Origin: Bog-473 sp035534235
Lineage (GTDB): Bacteria; Actinomycetota; Acidimicrobiia; Acidimicrobiales; RAAP-2
Assembly (NCBI GenBank): GCA_035534235.1
Contig: DATLSH010000004.1
Span: 1 to 53,472 of the forward strand
Reading direction: 5' to 3'
DNA: 53,472 nucleotides
A model generated the notes under the pieces. It was not told where the DNA came from, did no database searches, and saw nothing but the letters and a program-made list of their open reading frames with translations. Below, one piece after another: positions 1 through 8,000 of this stretch (position 1 is the stretch's first letter; the number at the start of each line of letters is the position of its first letter). The translations under genes and the position numbers were made by a program.

Positions 1-105
1 CTCCAGGTCGACTACGAGCGCGATCCGATTGTCACCGAGGGGTTCATCTGGGCTGCCCACAGCCGCTACCTCTTGCGCCGACTCACCCAATCGCCGATCG
101 CGTGA
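1..105 (+). CDS. C-terminal fragment of an unidentified protein (cut by window edge)
   Basis: The first frame is open from base 1 to a TGA at 103-105 and encodes 34 residues ending RRLTQSPIA. The composition (aromatics, acidic residues, a WAAHSRYLLRRL helix-like stretch) looks like real protein rather than shadow coding. The gene would run toward the MMPL gene and end 29 nt before that gene's stop, a plausible convergent pair. Too little is present to name a family. Confidence 0.5.
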   Translation, partial: LQVDYERDPIVTEGFIWAAHSRYLLRRLTQSPIA

Positions 106-134
106 TCGCGCTGGGGAAACAATCGCGACAGTCA

Positions 135-2390
135 CTAAGGGGTCACCGGCCCGGATCCGGCCAGCGCGGATTCCGCCCCGGCGCCGGGGCCGCCGGGGAG
201 ATTGGTCGCCAGGTTCTCCGCGTCCACCGACACCTTGGGCAACATCCGGTCGAGCCAGTCGGGGAACCACCAGTTGGCCCGGCCCAACATCATCATGATG
301 GAGGGGACCACGGCCATGCGGATGAAGACGGCATCGACGAAGATCCCGCCCGCCAGTCCGATGCCGAACTCCTTTATCACCCGCTGGCCCCCCAGAATGA
401 ACGATCCGAAGACCAGGATCATGATGAGCGCGGCAGCGGTGATGGTCTTGCCGGTGGCGGCCAGCCCGTTGCGTACGGCGATCCGGTTGTCACCGCCGGA
501 GCGGATGTACTCCTCGTGCATGCGGGAGACCAGGAACACCTGGTAGTCCATGGACAGGCCGAAGAGTATGGCGAAGAGCATCACGGGGAGGAACGCCTCG
601 ACCGGGCTGGTGCCGTTGAGGCCGATGGCCGTCCCGGCATAGCCCCATTGGAAGACGGCCACAACGACACCGATGGCCGCCCCGATGGAGAGCAGGTTCA
701 TGGCCGCTCCGGTGAGCGGAATGACGAAGCTCCGGAACACGATGGAGAGGAGGAGCAACGACGTCAGGACGACCAGGCCGATGAACAGCGGCAGCTTGGC
801 GGAGAGGACACTGGCGAAGTCGACGAAGATGGCCGTGGTGCCTCCCACGTAGACGCGCAGTCCGGAACCACCAATGGCCTGGGGGATCGTCTCGCCGCGC
901 AGGTGGTTGATCAGGTCGGTCGTAGAGGCGTCCTCCGGCGCCGACGCCGGGTACACGCTGACCAGCGCGACGTCACCCGATCCGGTCTTGGCGGGAATGA
1001 AAATGGGATCGGCCGCCGGCACGCTGGCCACGTCCGGTTGGCGCCTTATGTCGTCCACCATGGTCGCCATGACCCGGTGCTGGCCCGGTTGCACGACGGC
1101 CACCACCAGGAGGGGGCCATTGAACCCCGGACCGAAGCCCCGGGCCAGCAGATCGTAGGCCTGGCGCGTGGTCGTGCCGGCTGGGTCGGTGCCCTGGTCG
1201 GCTGAGCCCAGGCGCAGAGAGAAGAACGGCAGGGCGAGCACGACGATGACGATGAGTGCCCCGATGGCGGCGATGGACGGGCGGATCTGTACCAGATCGG
1301 CCCAGCGCGGCCAGAACCCCTTGCTGTCGGCGCCCACCACCCGGGGCCCATTCTTGGCCAGGTTCCTGCGCTGCTTGCGGCTCATCACCTTGGGTCCGAT
1401 GAAGCCCAGCATGGCGGGCAACAGCGTCAGGGCGGAGATCATGGTGAAGAGGACACCTATGGACGCGGACACGGCCAGCCCGTACAGGAAGCTGACGCCC
1501 AGGGCGAACATGCCGAGCAGCGCGATGCACACGATGATGCCCGCGAAGAGCACCGCACGGCCCGATGTGTTGACCGCATTGATGATGGAGCCTTCGACAT
1601 CACGGCCGGCGATCAGCCCTTGCCGGTGCCGGGTCACGATGAAGAGCGCATAGTCCACCCCCACGCCCAACCCGACGAGGAGGACCAGCTGGGGCGCGAA
1701 TTGGGGCATCTTGAGGACGTGGCTCAAGGTGCCGATGACCCCGATGGCGGTCCCCAGAGCGAAGAGCGCCGAGAGCAGCGGGAGGACGGCGGCGAATACC
1801 GAGCCGAAGACCAGCAGCAGCACAATGAGGGCCAAGCCGACACCGATGCCGGCGCTGCCGATGGACTGGCCGTTGGCAGACTCGGCCAACTGACCGGTCA
1901 CCGCGACGCGGAGTCCGGGTCCCGAGGCGTCCACCACCGTCTTGACGAACTTCTTGGCCTGGGCATCTGAGAGGTTGTGGGCCTGCACATCCAGCGTGAC
2001 CGGGATGAAGCCCACCGTGTCGTCGTGGCTGATGTTGGCGTGCGTCACCAGGCGTCCGTGCTGGTCGTAGGGGCTGGCGATGGACGTGACGTGCGGCAGG
2101 GACTCCAGGTCCTTCACCATCTGGTTGATGCGCAGACCGACCGCGGGGTCGGTCAGCCGGGCCTGGCCCGAGGTGCCGAAGACGACCTGTTCGCTGTCGC
2201 CCGACTGCTTGGGCGCCACGGATTGCAGCAGCTTTATGGCATCAGACGATTGCGTGTTGGGGAAGGTGAACGAATTGGAATAGGCCGAGCCGACCGAGTG
2301 CTCTACCGCCAGCGAGCCGACCAGCGCGACCAACCAGAAGAGGACCACGAGTCGGCGATGGCGGACACACCACCCGGCCAGGGTGCGCAT
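135..2390 (-). CDS. MMPL/RND-family membrane transporter
   Basis: A 751-residue protein with the layout of an actinobacterial MMPL protein: a first membrane helix near residues 12-30, a large extracytoplasmic loop, a block of membrane helices at about 175-335, a second loop, and a second block at about 535-700. These proteins use the proton gradient to export lipids or hydrophobic compounds; the substrate cannot be read here. The ATG at 2390 has a strong GGAGGAGA about 7 nt upstream on the minus strand. It lies 114 nt downstream of the cyclic-nucleotide-binding-like gene and may be the last gene of that PspC-led cluster. The gap contains overlapping short inverted repeats, so it could also have its own promoter. 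Confidence 0.93.
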   Translation of the reverse strand: MRTLAGWCVRHRRLVVLFWLVALVGSLAVEHSVGSAYSNSFTFPNTQSSDAIKLLQSVAPKQSGDSEQVVFGTSGQARLTDPAVGLRINQMVKDLESLPHVTSIASPYDQHGRLVTHANISHDDTVGFIPVTLDVQAHNLSDAQAKKFVKTVVDASGPGLRVAVTGQLAESANGQSIGSAGIGVGLALIVLLLVFGSVFAAVLPLLSALFALGTAIGVIGTLSHVLKMPQFAPQLVLLVGLGVGVDYALFIVTRHRQGLIAGRDVEGSIINAVNTSGRAVLFAGIIVCIALLGMFALGVSFLYGLAVSASIGVLFTMISALTLLPAMLGFIGPKVMSRKQRRNLAKNGPRVVGADSKGFWPRWADLVQIRPSIAAIGALIVIVVLALPFFSLRLGSADQGTDPAGTTTRQAYDLLARGFGPGFNGPLLVVAVVQPGQHRVMATMVDDIRRQPDVASVPAADPIFIPAKTGSGDVALVSVYPASAPEDASTTDLINHLRGETIPQAIGGSGLRVYVGGTTAIFVDFASVLSAKLPLFIGLVVLTSLLLLSIVFRSFVIPLTGAAMNLLSIGAAIGVVVAVFQWGYAGTAIGLNGTSPVEAFLPVMLFAILFGLSMDYQVFLVSRMHEEYIRSGGDNRIAVRNGLAATGKTITAAALIMILVFGSFILGGQRVIKEFGIGLAGGIFVDAVFIRMAVVPSIMMMLGRANWWFPDWLDRMLPKVSVDAENLATNLPGGPGAGAESALAGSGPVTP

Positions 2391-2504
2391 GGGTGAAGAT
2401 CTCCTCCGGGATCATGGGAGCGGCGAGGTGCCGGTCTCCGGGGGAAAGAGTACCGGCTCCCCCATAGGGCCTCTGTGTGCAGGCGTTGCTCTCGGGCACT
2501 GCCT

Positions 2505-3011
2505 TTATGCGCTGGAGCGGGACAGGCGGATCAGCGCGTTGAACACGGGCTGAGCCATCCGATCTGCCGAGGTGGCAGATCGTGCCACCAGGCGGCCCGC
2601 CAGGAGGGGATGGTGCTCGGGGACGGCGAAGAACCGCCGCTGGTCCAGGGTGAGCAAGGTCACCGGGGAGAGGGCCACCACGCCGATGGAGGAGCGCTGC
2701 TGATTGAGCAGTGAGTACTCGTTCCACGAATCGCCCCGGCCGAGCAGCCCGATCGGGGTGGAATCCCGGGTGATCACCGCATGGCCGTCGGCGATGAGGC
2801 TCCAGCGGTGGACCGGCTCGTCCTGGGTCTCCAAGGTCTGCCCGGGGTGGGCGGTACCCAGCTCCAGATCCTCGGCCAGTGACGCCAACTCCTCGTCGGG
2901 GAGGTCGGCGAAGATGTCCAGTTCACGTAGGAGGGGCACGACACCGGTCGGTCCCACCCGGGGCGAGGACGCCACCGGGGAGGGGGGTCGGCGGGGGAGG
3001 GAAAGGCGCAT
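2505..3011 (-). CDS. Cyclic nucleotide-binding-domain-like protein
   Basis: 168 residues, starting at the ATG at 3011 (MRLSLPRRPP). After about 25 variable residues it has the beta-roll pattern of a cNMP-binding (Crp/Fnr N-terminal) domain: LLRELDIFADLPDEELASLA, then a GQTLETQDEP segment, IADGHAVI, and a GLLGRGDSWNEYSLL cap. There is no helix-turn-helix after it, so it is a sensor or partner domain rather than a Crp regulator. The phosphate-binding cassette is degenerate, so nucleotide binding is uncertain. It starts 4 nt after the DUF1707 stop, so the two are almost certainly co-transcribed. Confidence 0.75.
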   Translation of the reverse strand: MRLSLPRRPPSPVASSPRVGPTGVVPLLRELDIFADLPDEELASLAEDLELGTAHPGQTLETQDEPVHRWSLIADGHAVITRDSTPIGLLGRGDSWNEYSLLNQQRSSIGVVALSPVTLLTLDQRRFFAVPEHHPLLAGRLVARSATSADRMAQPVFNALIRLSRSSA

Positions 3012-3015
3012 GGGT

Positions 3016-3474
3016 TCAGTGCTCCGATCGGTGGTGGACGTCGTGGGAGAAGCGATGGTGCCGGCGCCCGGCCCGGTGCCAGACGAAGAAGGCCACGATC
3101 CCGATGAGCAACCACGGCACGTGCACGGGAAAGAAGCCGGCATAGGAGATGCTGGCGCCGGCGGCCAGGGCGACCAAGGCCACCATGAAGAGGAAGGGCA
3201 ACAGGCGCCGGTGGCGGGGCGGCGATGGGGGTGGCTCCTGGCTCAGACGGGGGAGGTCGTGGAACAGCCCGGCCAGGTCGCCCCGGGTGGTGGCCGACAT
3301 GGCCGTGTCGAGCCTGTCCTTGAACTCGGCCTGGTCCAGGCGCCCTTCGGCGAAATGGCGGGAGAGCTTGTCGGCCACCTCGTTGCGCTCGGTGTCCGAG
3401 GCCCGCATGGTGGTGTCGTGTTCCTGGTTCATCCGTCGACCCATTGGGTAGGCGGGGTCCCATCGGCAGCGCAT
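3016..3474 (-). CDS. DUF1707 (SHOCT-like) membrane protein
   Basis: 152 residues from the ATG at 3474, chosen because GAGAGGA lies 6 nt upstream; an internal ATG at 3432 is possible. The sequence MRASDTERNEVADKLSRHF followed by EGRLDQAEF and TRGDLAGLFHDLP is the DUF1707 signature (PF08044), common at the N-terminus of small actinobacterial membrane proteins. Two membrane segments follow, about residues 95-112 and 118-133, then a His/Arg-rich cytoplasmic tail. The molecular role of the family is not established. It sits between PspC and the cNMP-like gene, suggesting an envelope-sensing cluster. Confidence 0.85.
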   Translation of the reverse strand: MRCRWDPAYPMGRRMNQEHDTTMRASDTERNEVADKLSRHFAEGRLDQAEFKDRLDTAMSATTRGDLAGLFHDLPRLSQEPPPSPPRHRRLLPFLFMVALVALAAGASISYAGFFPVHVPWLLIGIVAFFVWHRAGRRHHRFSHDVHHRSEH

Positions 3475-3509
3475 GATGTGTCCTCTCGTGGTGGATTGGA
3501 TGGGTTGGG

Positions 3510-3827
3510 TCAGGACCGACCGCGTTCGCGGGCGAGGAGCTCCTCGGCCACGGAGAGGTCGCTTCCCTCCTCGGGGATGAGCAGCCACCCGGCGAGGTAC
3601 AAGGGCACGGCCAGTCCCCCGAGGAGGGCCAGGGCGACGAAACCGATGCGGACCACGGTGGGGTCGACGTCGAAGTAGTCAGACAGGCCCACCGCCACGC
3701 CGGCCAGCATGCGGCGGTCGCCGCCGCGGCGCAGGCGAAGCTCGGGCCAGGGTGGGCTGCCGGGGGCGTTTCCGGATGCGGTGCCGGGGTCGTCCGGTGT
3801 GGTCGTGTCGTGCGGTGCGGTGTCCAT
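3510..3827 (-). CDS. PspC-domain membrane protein
   Basis: 105 residues. After a Pro/Thr-rich N-terminus of about 35 residues comes a PspC domain: RRMLAGVAVGLSDYF, DVDPTVVRIGFVALALLGG and a membrane helix ending YLAGWLLIPEE. PspC proteins belong to the phage-shock/envelope stress response. The divergently encoded histidine kinase carries the same domain at its N-terminus, so the two membrane proteins may interact. The start ATG at 3827 opens onto a 312-nt divergent intergenic region with repeated CCCTGA motifs. Confidence 0.9.
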   Translation of the reverse strand: MDTAPHDTTTPDDPGTASGNAPGSPPWPELRLRRGGDRRMLAGVAVGLSDYFDVDPTVVRIGFVALALLGGLAVPLYLAGWLLIPEEGSDLSVAEELLARERGRS

Positions 3828-3872
3828 GGAGCGAGCCTGACGGATGGCGTCACCGATGAGAATCCGGCATCA

Positions 3873-3921
3873 CCCTGGACCGTCCCTGACCCGGGGACCG
3901 GCCGCTCAGGGTCATCCCTGA
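3873..3921. promoter_or_regulatory. Candidate operator cluster between PspC and the PspC-kinase operon
   Basis: Inside the 312-nt divergent gap (3828-4139) the pentamer CCCTG occurs at 3873 and 3884, exactly 11 bp apart, and CCCTGA again at 3916. The last is paired with TCAGGG at 3906 to form TCAGGG-TCAT-CCCTGA. GTCCC-N7-GGGAC (3882-3898) overlaps the second copy. The helical phasing and symmetry suggest binding by a dimeric LuxR-type regulator, plausibly the neighbouring response regulator. Nothing else is recognisable in the rest of the gap. Confidence 0.4.
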
Positions 3922-4139
3922 TACCCAAGGGCGACCGGGCGCGCGATCATCGTGGTATTCGAGAGCAACCCGATCCCGGCACGCGCCCGAGCGCCTCCCG
4001 TAGCCCCGGCGGCGCATCGTGGCGGCACGGTGCCCCTCCCTGGGTGGCGTCCGGCGCCGCCTGGGCCAACGGCCGGGTCCCGGACCGCGATGGGCGTCAC
4101 CCCCACACCCACCGGCACCATCATCTGCGGCTCCGCCAT

Positions 4140-5351
4140 ATGCGGCGGAGCCCCGACACCCGGGTCCTGGGTGGTGTGTGCGGTGGGGTCTCCGCCGCGA
4201 CAGGGATCGACGTCATGCTGGTGCGGATCGGCTTCGTGCTGCTGACGGTGAGCAGCGGCGTCGCCGTGCTCATTTACGCGCTGGCGTGGCTGCTGGTCCC
4301 CATTGAGGGCGAAGACTCGAACATCCTCTCCCGGGCCGTGAACGACCGCCGGGGCATCCGGCTGGTCGTGGCCCTCGTTCCGGTGATGATTGTGCTCCAG
4401 GTGGTCGTCAGCGCGCTGCACGTCGGTTACGTCGGCTTCATCGGCTGGCCCACCTTTCTCGCCGGCGGTCTGGCCGTCCTCATCTGGAGGAACGCCAGTG
4501 AGAAGGAGAAGGTCTGGATCAACGACGACCTGGTCCCCCTCCTGGGCGCCGGCTCCCGCGGCCATGCCCGCTGGGTACTGGTGACCCGGGTCGGGGTCGG
4601 CGTGGCCCTCGGGCTCGGCGGCGCCTCCCTTCTCGTCTACGGGCACGCCTCCAGTGCCGCCCTCCGGCCGATCGGCGGCGCCGTGCTGGTCATCGGGGCC
4701 CTCGTGGTGATCTTCGGGCCCTGGTGGCTCAGCCTGGTGCGCGACCTGATGGCGGAGCGACAGGCCCGGGCGCTGGCCGAGGAGAGGGCGCAGATGGCGG
4801 CCCATGTCCATGACTCGGTGTTGCAGACCCTGGCCCTCATTCAGCGCTCAGCCGACGATCCCCAGCATGTGGTGCAGCTGGCCCGGGCCCAGGAGCGTGA
4901 GCTGCGCGCCTGGTTGTTCGAGGGGCGCCCCCCGGGGGCGCTGAGCGACGACGTGACCATGCTGGCCGAGGGTGTGGGCCTGCTGCAGCGCCAGATCGAA
5001 GCGGACCACGGCATCACGGTCCAGGTGGTGATGGTGGGGGACTGCGAGCTGACCGCCGCCTTGCGCGCCCTGCTCGATGCCGCCCGGGAGGCCACGGTCA
5101 ATGCCGCCAAATGGTCCGGCGCACCGCAGGTGTCCCTCTATGCCGAGGTCGAGCCCGACACCGTCATGCTCTTTGTGCGCGATCGCGGGCGGGGGTTCGA
5201 CCCGGGTGCGGTGCCGGAGGACCGTCAAGGCATCGCCCAGTCCATACGGGCGCGCCTGTCCCGGTTCGGCGGCACGGTGGTCATCCGTTCGGCGCCGGGC
5301 GAGGGGGCCGAAGTGGAGCTCTCGATGGCCCGCCATGAGCTGGTCCGATGA
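4140..5351 (+). CDS. PspC-type sensor histidine kinase
   Basis: 403 residues, starting at the ATG at 4140 (MRRSPDTRVL); there is upstream open frame but no better start. An N-terminal PspC domain (VLGGVCGGVSAATGIDVMLVRIGF, then a membrane helix) leads to further helices to about residue 200. A NarL/LiaS-type dimerisation segment follows with the phospho-acceptor in HVHDSVLQTL (His224 of this start). The C-terminal ATPase domain has a DAAREATVNAAKWS N-box and a G-box in RDRGRGFDPG. It overlaps the response regulator by ATGA. Family knowledge assigns envelope-stress sensing; the stimulus is unknown. Confidence 0.92.
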   Translation: MRRSPDTRVLGGVCGGVSAATGIDVMLVRIGFVLLTVSSGVAVLIYALAWLLVPIEGEDSNILSRAVNDRRGIRLVVALVPVMIVLQVVVSALHVGYVGFIGWPTFLAGGLAVLIWRNASEKEKVWINDDLVPLLGAGSRGHARWVLVTRVGVGVALGLGGASLLVYGHASSAALRPIGGAVLVIGALVVIFGPWWLSLVRDLMAERQARALAEERAQMAAHVHDSVLQTLALIQRSADDPQHVVQLARAQERELRAWLFEGRPPGALSDDVTMLAEGVGLLQRQIEADHGITVQVVMVGDCELTAALRALLDAAREATVNAAKWSGAPQVSLYAEVEPDTVMLFVRDRGRGFDPGAVPEDRQGIAQSIRARLSRFGGTVVIRSAPGEGAEVELSMARHELVR

Positions 5352-6037
5352 GCGGGCCCGCGTCGGGCGAGCCGGGTGCCGCCGAGCCGGCCATCCGGCG
5401 CCCCCGGATCTTCCTGGTCGAGGACCACGCAGTCTTCCGGGCCGGCGTGAAGGCGGAACTTGGCGATGCCGTCGAGGTGGTCGGAGAAGCGGATGAGGCC
5501 GCCGCCGCCGTCGAGCTCATCAATGAGCGGCAGCCCGATGTCGTCGTGTTGGACGTGCACCTGCCCGGGGGTGGTGGGCTGGCCGTTCTGCAGGGGGTCC
5601 TGCCGCACCATCCCGAGGTGCGGTTCCTCGCCCTCTCGGTCTCCGACGCCCCCGAGGATGTCATCGCCGTCATCCGGGCGGGGGCTCGGGGCTACATCAC
5701 CAAGACGATTTCGGGTGGTGAGCTCTTGCAGGCGGTGTACCGCGTCGGGGCGGGCGACGCGGTGTTCTCACCCCGCCTGGCCGGCTTCGTCCTCGATGCG
5801 TTCGCCCACGGTGCCGAACCGGTGACCGGCCTCGATCCCGAGCTGGACCAGCTGTCACCGCGAGAACGCGAGGTACTCCGCTTGATCGCCCGTGGCTATA
5901 CGTACAAGGAGGTCGGGCGTGACCTGACCATTTCCTCCAAGACGGTCGAGTCACATGTCTCCTCCGTGCTGCGCAAGCTCCAACTCTCCACCCGCCACGA
6001 ACTGACCAGGTGGGCCACGGACCGGCGCTTGGTCTAG
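5348..6037 (+). CDS. NarL/LuxR-family response regulator
   Basis: 229 residues. The receiver domain has the acidic pair in FLVEDH, phospho-acceptor Asp69 in VVVLDVHLPGG, and the conserved Lys119 in GARGYITKT. The C-terminal LuxR helix-turn-helix runs LSPREREVLRLIARGYTYKE to TISSKTVESHVSSVLRKL. It shares a 4-nt ATGA overlap with the kinase, so it is its cognate regulator. Likely targets are the two divergent promoters at 3828-4139. Confidence 0.96.
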   Translation: MSGPASGEPGAAEPAIRRPRIFLVEDHAVFRAGVKAELGDAVEVVGEADEAAAAVELINERQPDVVVLDVHLPGGGGLAVLQGVLPHHPEVRFLALSVSDAPEDVIAVIRAGARGYITKTISGGELLQAVYRVGAGDAVFSPRLAGFVLDAFAHGAEPVTGLDPELDQLSPREREVLRLIARGYTYKEVGRDLTISSKTVESHVSSVLRKLQLSTRHELTRWATDRRLV

Positions 6038-6043
6038 ACAGGA

Positions 6044-6805
6044 GTGGTGACCGCAGACCTGGCCGCCGAGCACCGTGACGCGGCGGCACTGGCCCTTATG
6101 GCCGGCCGGGCCCTGTTGGAGCTGCGGGGGAGCCCTCCCTCCCTGGGCGATGTCGGGGCCGCGGGGGACCGCTTGGCGCACCAGCTCCTCGTGGGCGAGT
6201 TGACCAGCCTCTACCCCGACGACGATGTGCGGTCCGAGGAAGGGCTCGAGCATGTCTCGGGGAACGGACGCCTCTGGATCATCGACCCCCTCGACGGGAC
6301 TCGCGAGTTCCGCCAGGCCGGCCGGACCGACTGGGCCGTGCATGTGGCCCTGGCGGTGGCGGGCGTGGCCGTCGTCGGTGCCGTCGCCCTGCCCGCACTG
6401 GACCTCGTGCTCTCGACCGGGGCACCGCCGGTGCTCCGGCCCCTTGAGGAGGATGCCCCACCCCGGGTCGTGGTCTCGCGCACCCGGCCACCCGAAGTGG
6501 CGTACGACGTCACCGAGGCCTTGGGTGGGGTGATGGTCCCCATGGGCTCGGCCGGGGCCAAGATCGCCGCCGTGATCCTGGGGGCGGCCGAGGTCTACGT
6601 GCATGCCGGCGGCCAGTACGAGTGGGACTCGGGTGCACCGGTGGCGGTAGCGCTGGCCAGCGGGCTGCACGCCAGCCGGCTCAACGGCGAACCCTTGCGC
6701 TACGGCGCCCCCGATGCCTGGCTGCCCGATCTCATGGTCTGCCGGCCCGAGTACGCCGCCACGGTCCTGGGCGTGACGACAAGGCAGCACCGGCCCTACT
6801 GGTGA
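6044..6805 (+). CDS. cysQ: CysQ-like 3'(2'),5'-bisphosphate nucleotidase / inositol monophosphatase family
   Basis: 253 residues, starting at GTG 6044 (GTG 6047 is equally possible) right after ACAGGA and 6 nt after the regulator stop, so it is the third gene of the kinase-regulator operon. Family motifs are RSEEG (metal-binding Glu), IIDPLDGTREF (metal-binding Asp pair and Thr) and WDSGAPVAVALASGLHASRL near the C-terminus. The last segment resembles mycobacterial CysQ, which recycles PAP to AMP during sulfate assimilation and sulfotransfer. The substrate (PAP versus inositol phosphate) is inferred. A sulfotransferase gene elsewhere in the window would release PAP. Confidence 0.85.
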   Translation: MVTADLAAEHRDAAALALMAGRALLELRGSPPSLGDVGAAGDRLAHQLLVGELTSLYPDDDVRSEEGLEHVSGNGRLWIIDPLDGTREFRQAGRTDWAVHVALAVAGVAVVGAVALPALDLVLSTGAPPVLRPLEEDAPPRVVVSRTRPPEVAYDVTEALGGVMVPMGSAGAKIAAVILGAAEVYVHAGGQYEWDSGAPVAVALASGLHASRLNGEPLRYGAPDAWLPDLMVCRPEYAATVLGVTTRQHRPYW

Positions 6806-6843
6806 GTGACGACCGGCATTGCAGGGGACGAATCCCGGCAAGC

Positions 6844-6882
6844 AGGCCGGGCCCCGACTCACGCGGAGTCGGGGCCCGGCCT
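6844..6882. terminator. Bidirectional hairpin between cysQ and the cold-shock gene
   Basis: A perfect 17-bp inverted repeat, AGGCCGGGCCCCGACTC at 6844-6860 and its complement at 6866-6882, has a 5-nt loop (ACGCG). It lies between the stops of two convergent genes. The tail on the plus strand is only weakly T-rich, so it is a GC-rich actinobacterial-type terminator rather than a classical one. Confidence 0.8.
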
Positions 6883-6934
6883 TGATTGCTACTTGTCCTT
6901 CACTGAGCGCCGACCGAAGCCGGGCGCGTCCGGC

Positions 6935-7138
6935 CTAAATGGCGCGAACGTTCGCTGCCTGAAGCCCCTTGGGGCCCTGGTTGGTCTCGAACTCGACCTT
7001 TTGTCCTTCTTCCAGGTTGCGGTAGCCCGTACCGGAGATCGCGCTGAAGTGCACGAATACGTCGGGGCCCCCACCGTCCTGGGTGATGAAGCCGAAGCCC
7101 TTCTCACCGTTAAACCACTTCACGGAACCAGTTGCCAT
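6935..7138 (-). CDS. Cold-shock domain protein (CspA family)
   Basis: 67 residues from the ATG at 7138: MATGSVKWFNGEKGFGFITQ, then DVFVHFSAI. Both nucleic-acid binding motifs, RNP1 (KGFGFI) and RNP2 (VFVHF), are intact. Such proteins are single-stranded RNA/DNA chaperones and transcription antiterminators; the length is the family norm. A candidate promoter about 100 nt upstream implies a leader of about 80 nt, as in cold-inducible csp mRNAs. Confidence 0.97.
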   Translation of the reverse strand: MATGSVKWFNGEKGFGFITQDGGGPDVFVHFSAISGTGYRNLEEGQKVEFETNQGPKGLQAANVRAI

Positions 7139-7224
7139 TGAAAATCCACTCCTCTCCTGGCCAGATTTGACCCGATTTCTGGGGGTCATGGCCGGTAGCT
7201 CTTGCGAGCCAGAGGGATTTCCAA

Positions 7225-7253
7225 ATCTGTAATGGTGGTGCCCTCAGAAGCAA
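7225..7253 (-). promoter_or_regulatory. Candidate promoter of the cold-shock gene with long leader
   Basis: On the minus strand TTGCTT (7253-7248) is followed after 16 nt by TACAGA (7231-7226). Transcription would start near 7219 and give an approximately 80-nt leader containing short inverted repeats (GACCC-N9-GGGTC near 7168-7186). Match to consensus is moderate. Confidence 0.4.
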
Positions 7254-7288
7254 GCTTAGTCCCTGGCGGCGCCGGGCGGCGCCGGAAT

Positions 7289-7903
7289 TCACCCGGGAGT
7301 CGGTCCCGGCGACCGGGGCGTCCCGCGGTGGCCGATCACCTCCCTGGCCAGGGTGTCCACGTCGGCAAGATCGAGGTCAGGAAGGTTCCCGCTCAGAATG
7401 AGCGTGGCCAGCCCGTGGACGACCGACCAACTGGCCAAGGAGGCGGCCCTCAGGCTCCGCCGGTCCGGCGCCCGACCGGTGGCGAGGAGAGGACCGCGCA
7501 GAGTGGCGAAGGCCCGCTGCTTGGAGCGATCCAGCGCGGGATCCCCTTCCCGGGCCAGGTCGGGACGGAACATCACGGCGAAGTGACCGGGGTGGTCCAG
7601 GGCGAAATGGACGTAGCGCACGCCCACCTCCTTGAAGTCCCCCGTCCTCTCCCACACCCCACCCAGCTCGTCGGCCAGGAGATCGAATCCCTCAGTAGCC
7701 ACGGCGGTGAACAGACCGGCCTTGTCGCCGAAGTGGTGGACCGGTGCGGCATGGGAGACGCCGGCCCGCGCGGCCAGGCCGCGCAGGCTCACCGCGGCCG
7801 GCCCGTCGGAGGCCACCGTGGCGACGGCGGCGTCCATGAGGGTGCGCCGGAGATCGCCGTGGTGGTAGGGGGCGGTGCCCCGCCGCGTCGGTGCCGTGGC
7901 CAT
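7289..7903 (-). CDS. TetR/AcrR-family transcriptional regulator
   Basis: 204 residues from the ATG at 7903 (MATAPTRRG). The N-terminal helix-turn-helix reads RRTLMDAAVATVASDG, VSLRGLAARAGVSHAAPVHHFGDKAGLFTAV. The C-terminal domain has the WHG/TetR_C pattern seen in many such actinobacterial regulators. It is divergent from the carotenoid oxygenase, and a near-perfect inverted repeat (7931-7965) lies between them. It most likely represses itself and the oxygenase, with an oxygenase substrate or product as inducer (inference). Confidence 0.93.
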   Translation of the reverse strand: MATAPTRRGTAPYHHGDLRRTLMDAAVATVASDGPAAVSLRGLAARAGVSHAAPVHHFGDKAGLFTAVATEGFDLLADELGGVWERTGDFKEVGVRYVHFALDHPGHFAVMFRPDLAREGDPALDRSKQRAFATLRGPLLATGRAPDRRSLRAASLASWSVVHGLATLILSGNLPDLDLADVDTLAREVIGHRGTPRSPGPTPG

Positions 7904-7930
7904 GTCCCGATGGTACCCCCAATGTTGTCG

Positions 7931-7965
7931 TTGACAAGATTTGAGGGAGGGCCTAATCTTGTCAA
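7931..7965. promoter_or_regulatory. TetR operator overlapping divergent promoters
   Basis: TTGACAAGATT (7931-7941) and its exact complement AATCTTGTCAA (7955-7965) are separated by 13 bp. Extending outward, 15 of 17 positions per arm agree. Each arm contains a consensus -35 box (TTGACA) pointing in opposite directions. Toward the oxygenase, TTGACA-N17-TAATCT (7931-7959) makes a good promoter. The mirrored minus promoter has AAATCT as its -10. A bound dimer would block both. Confidence 0.8.
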
Positions 7966-8000
7966 TGGCAAGTCCTCCCAGCCCCGACGAAGGAGTCCCC

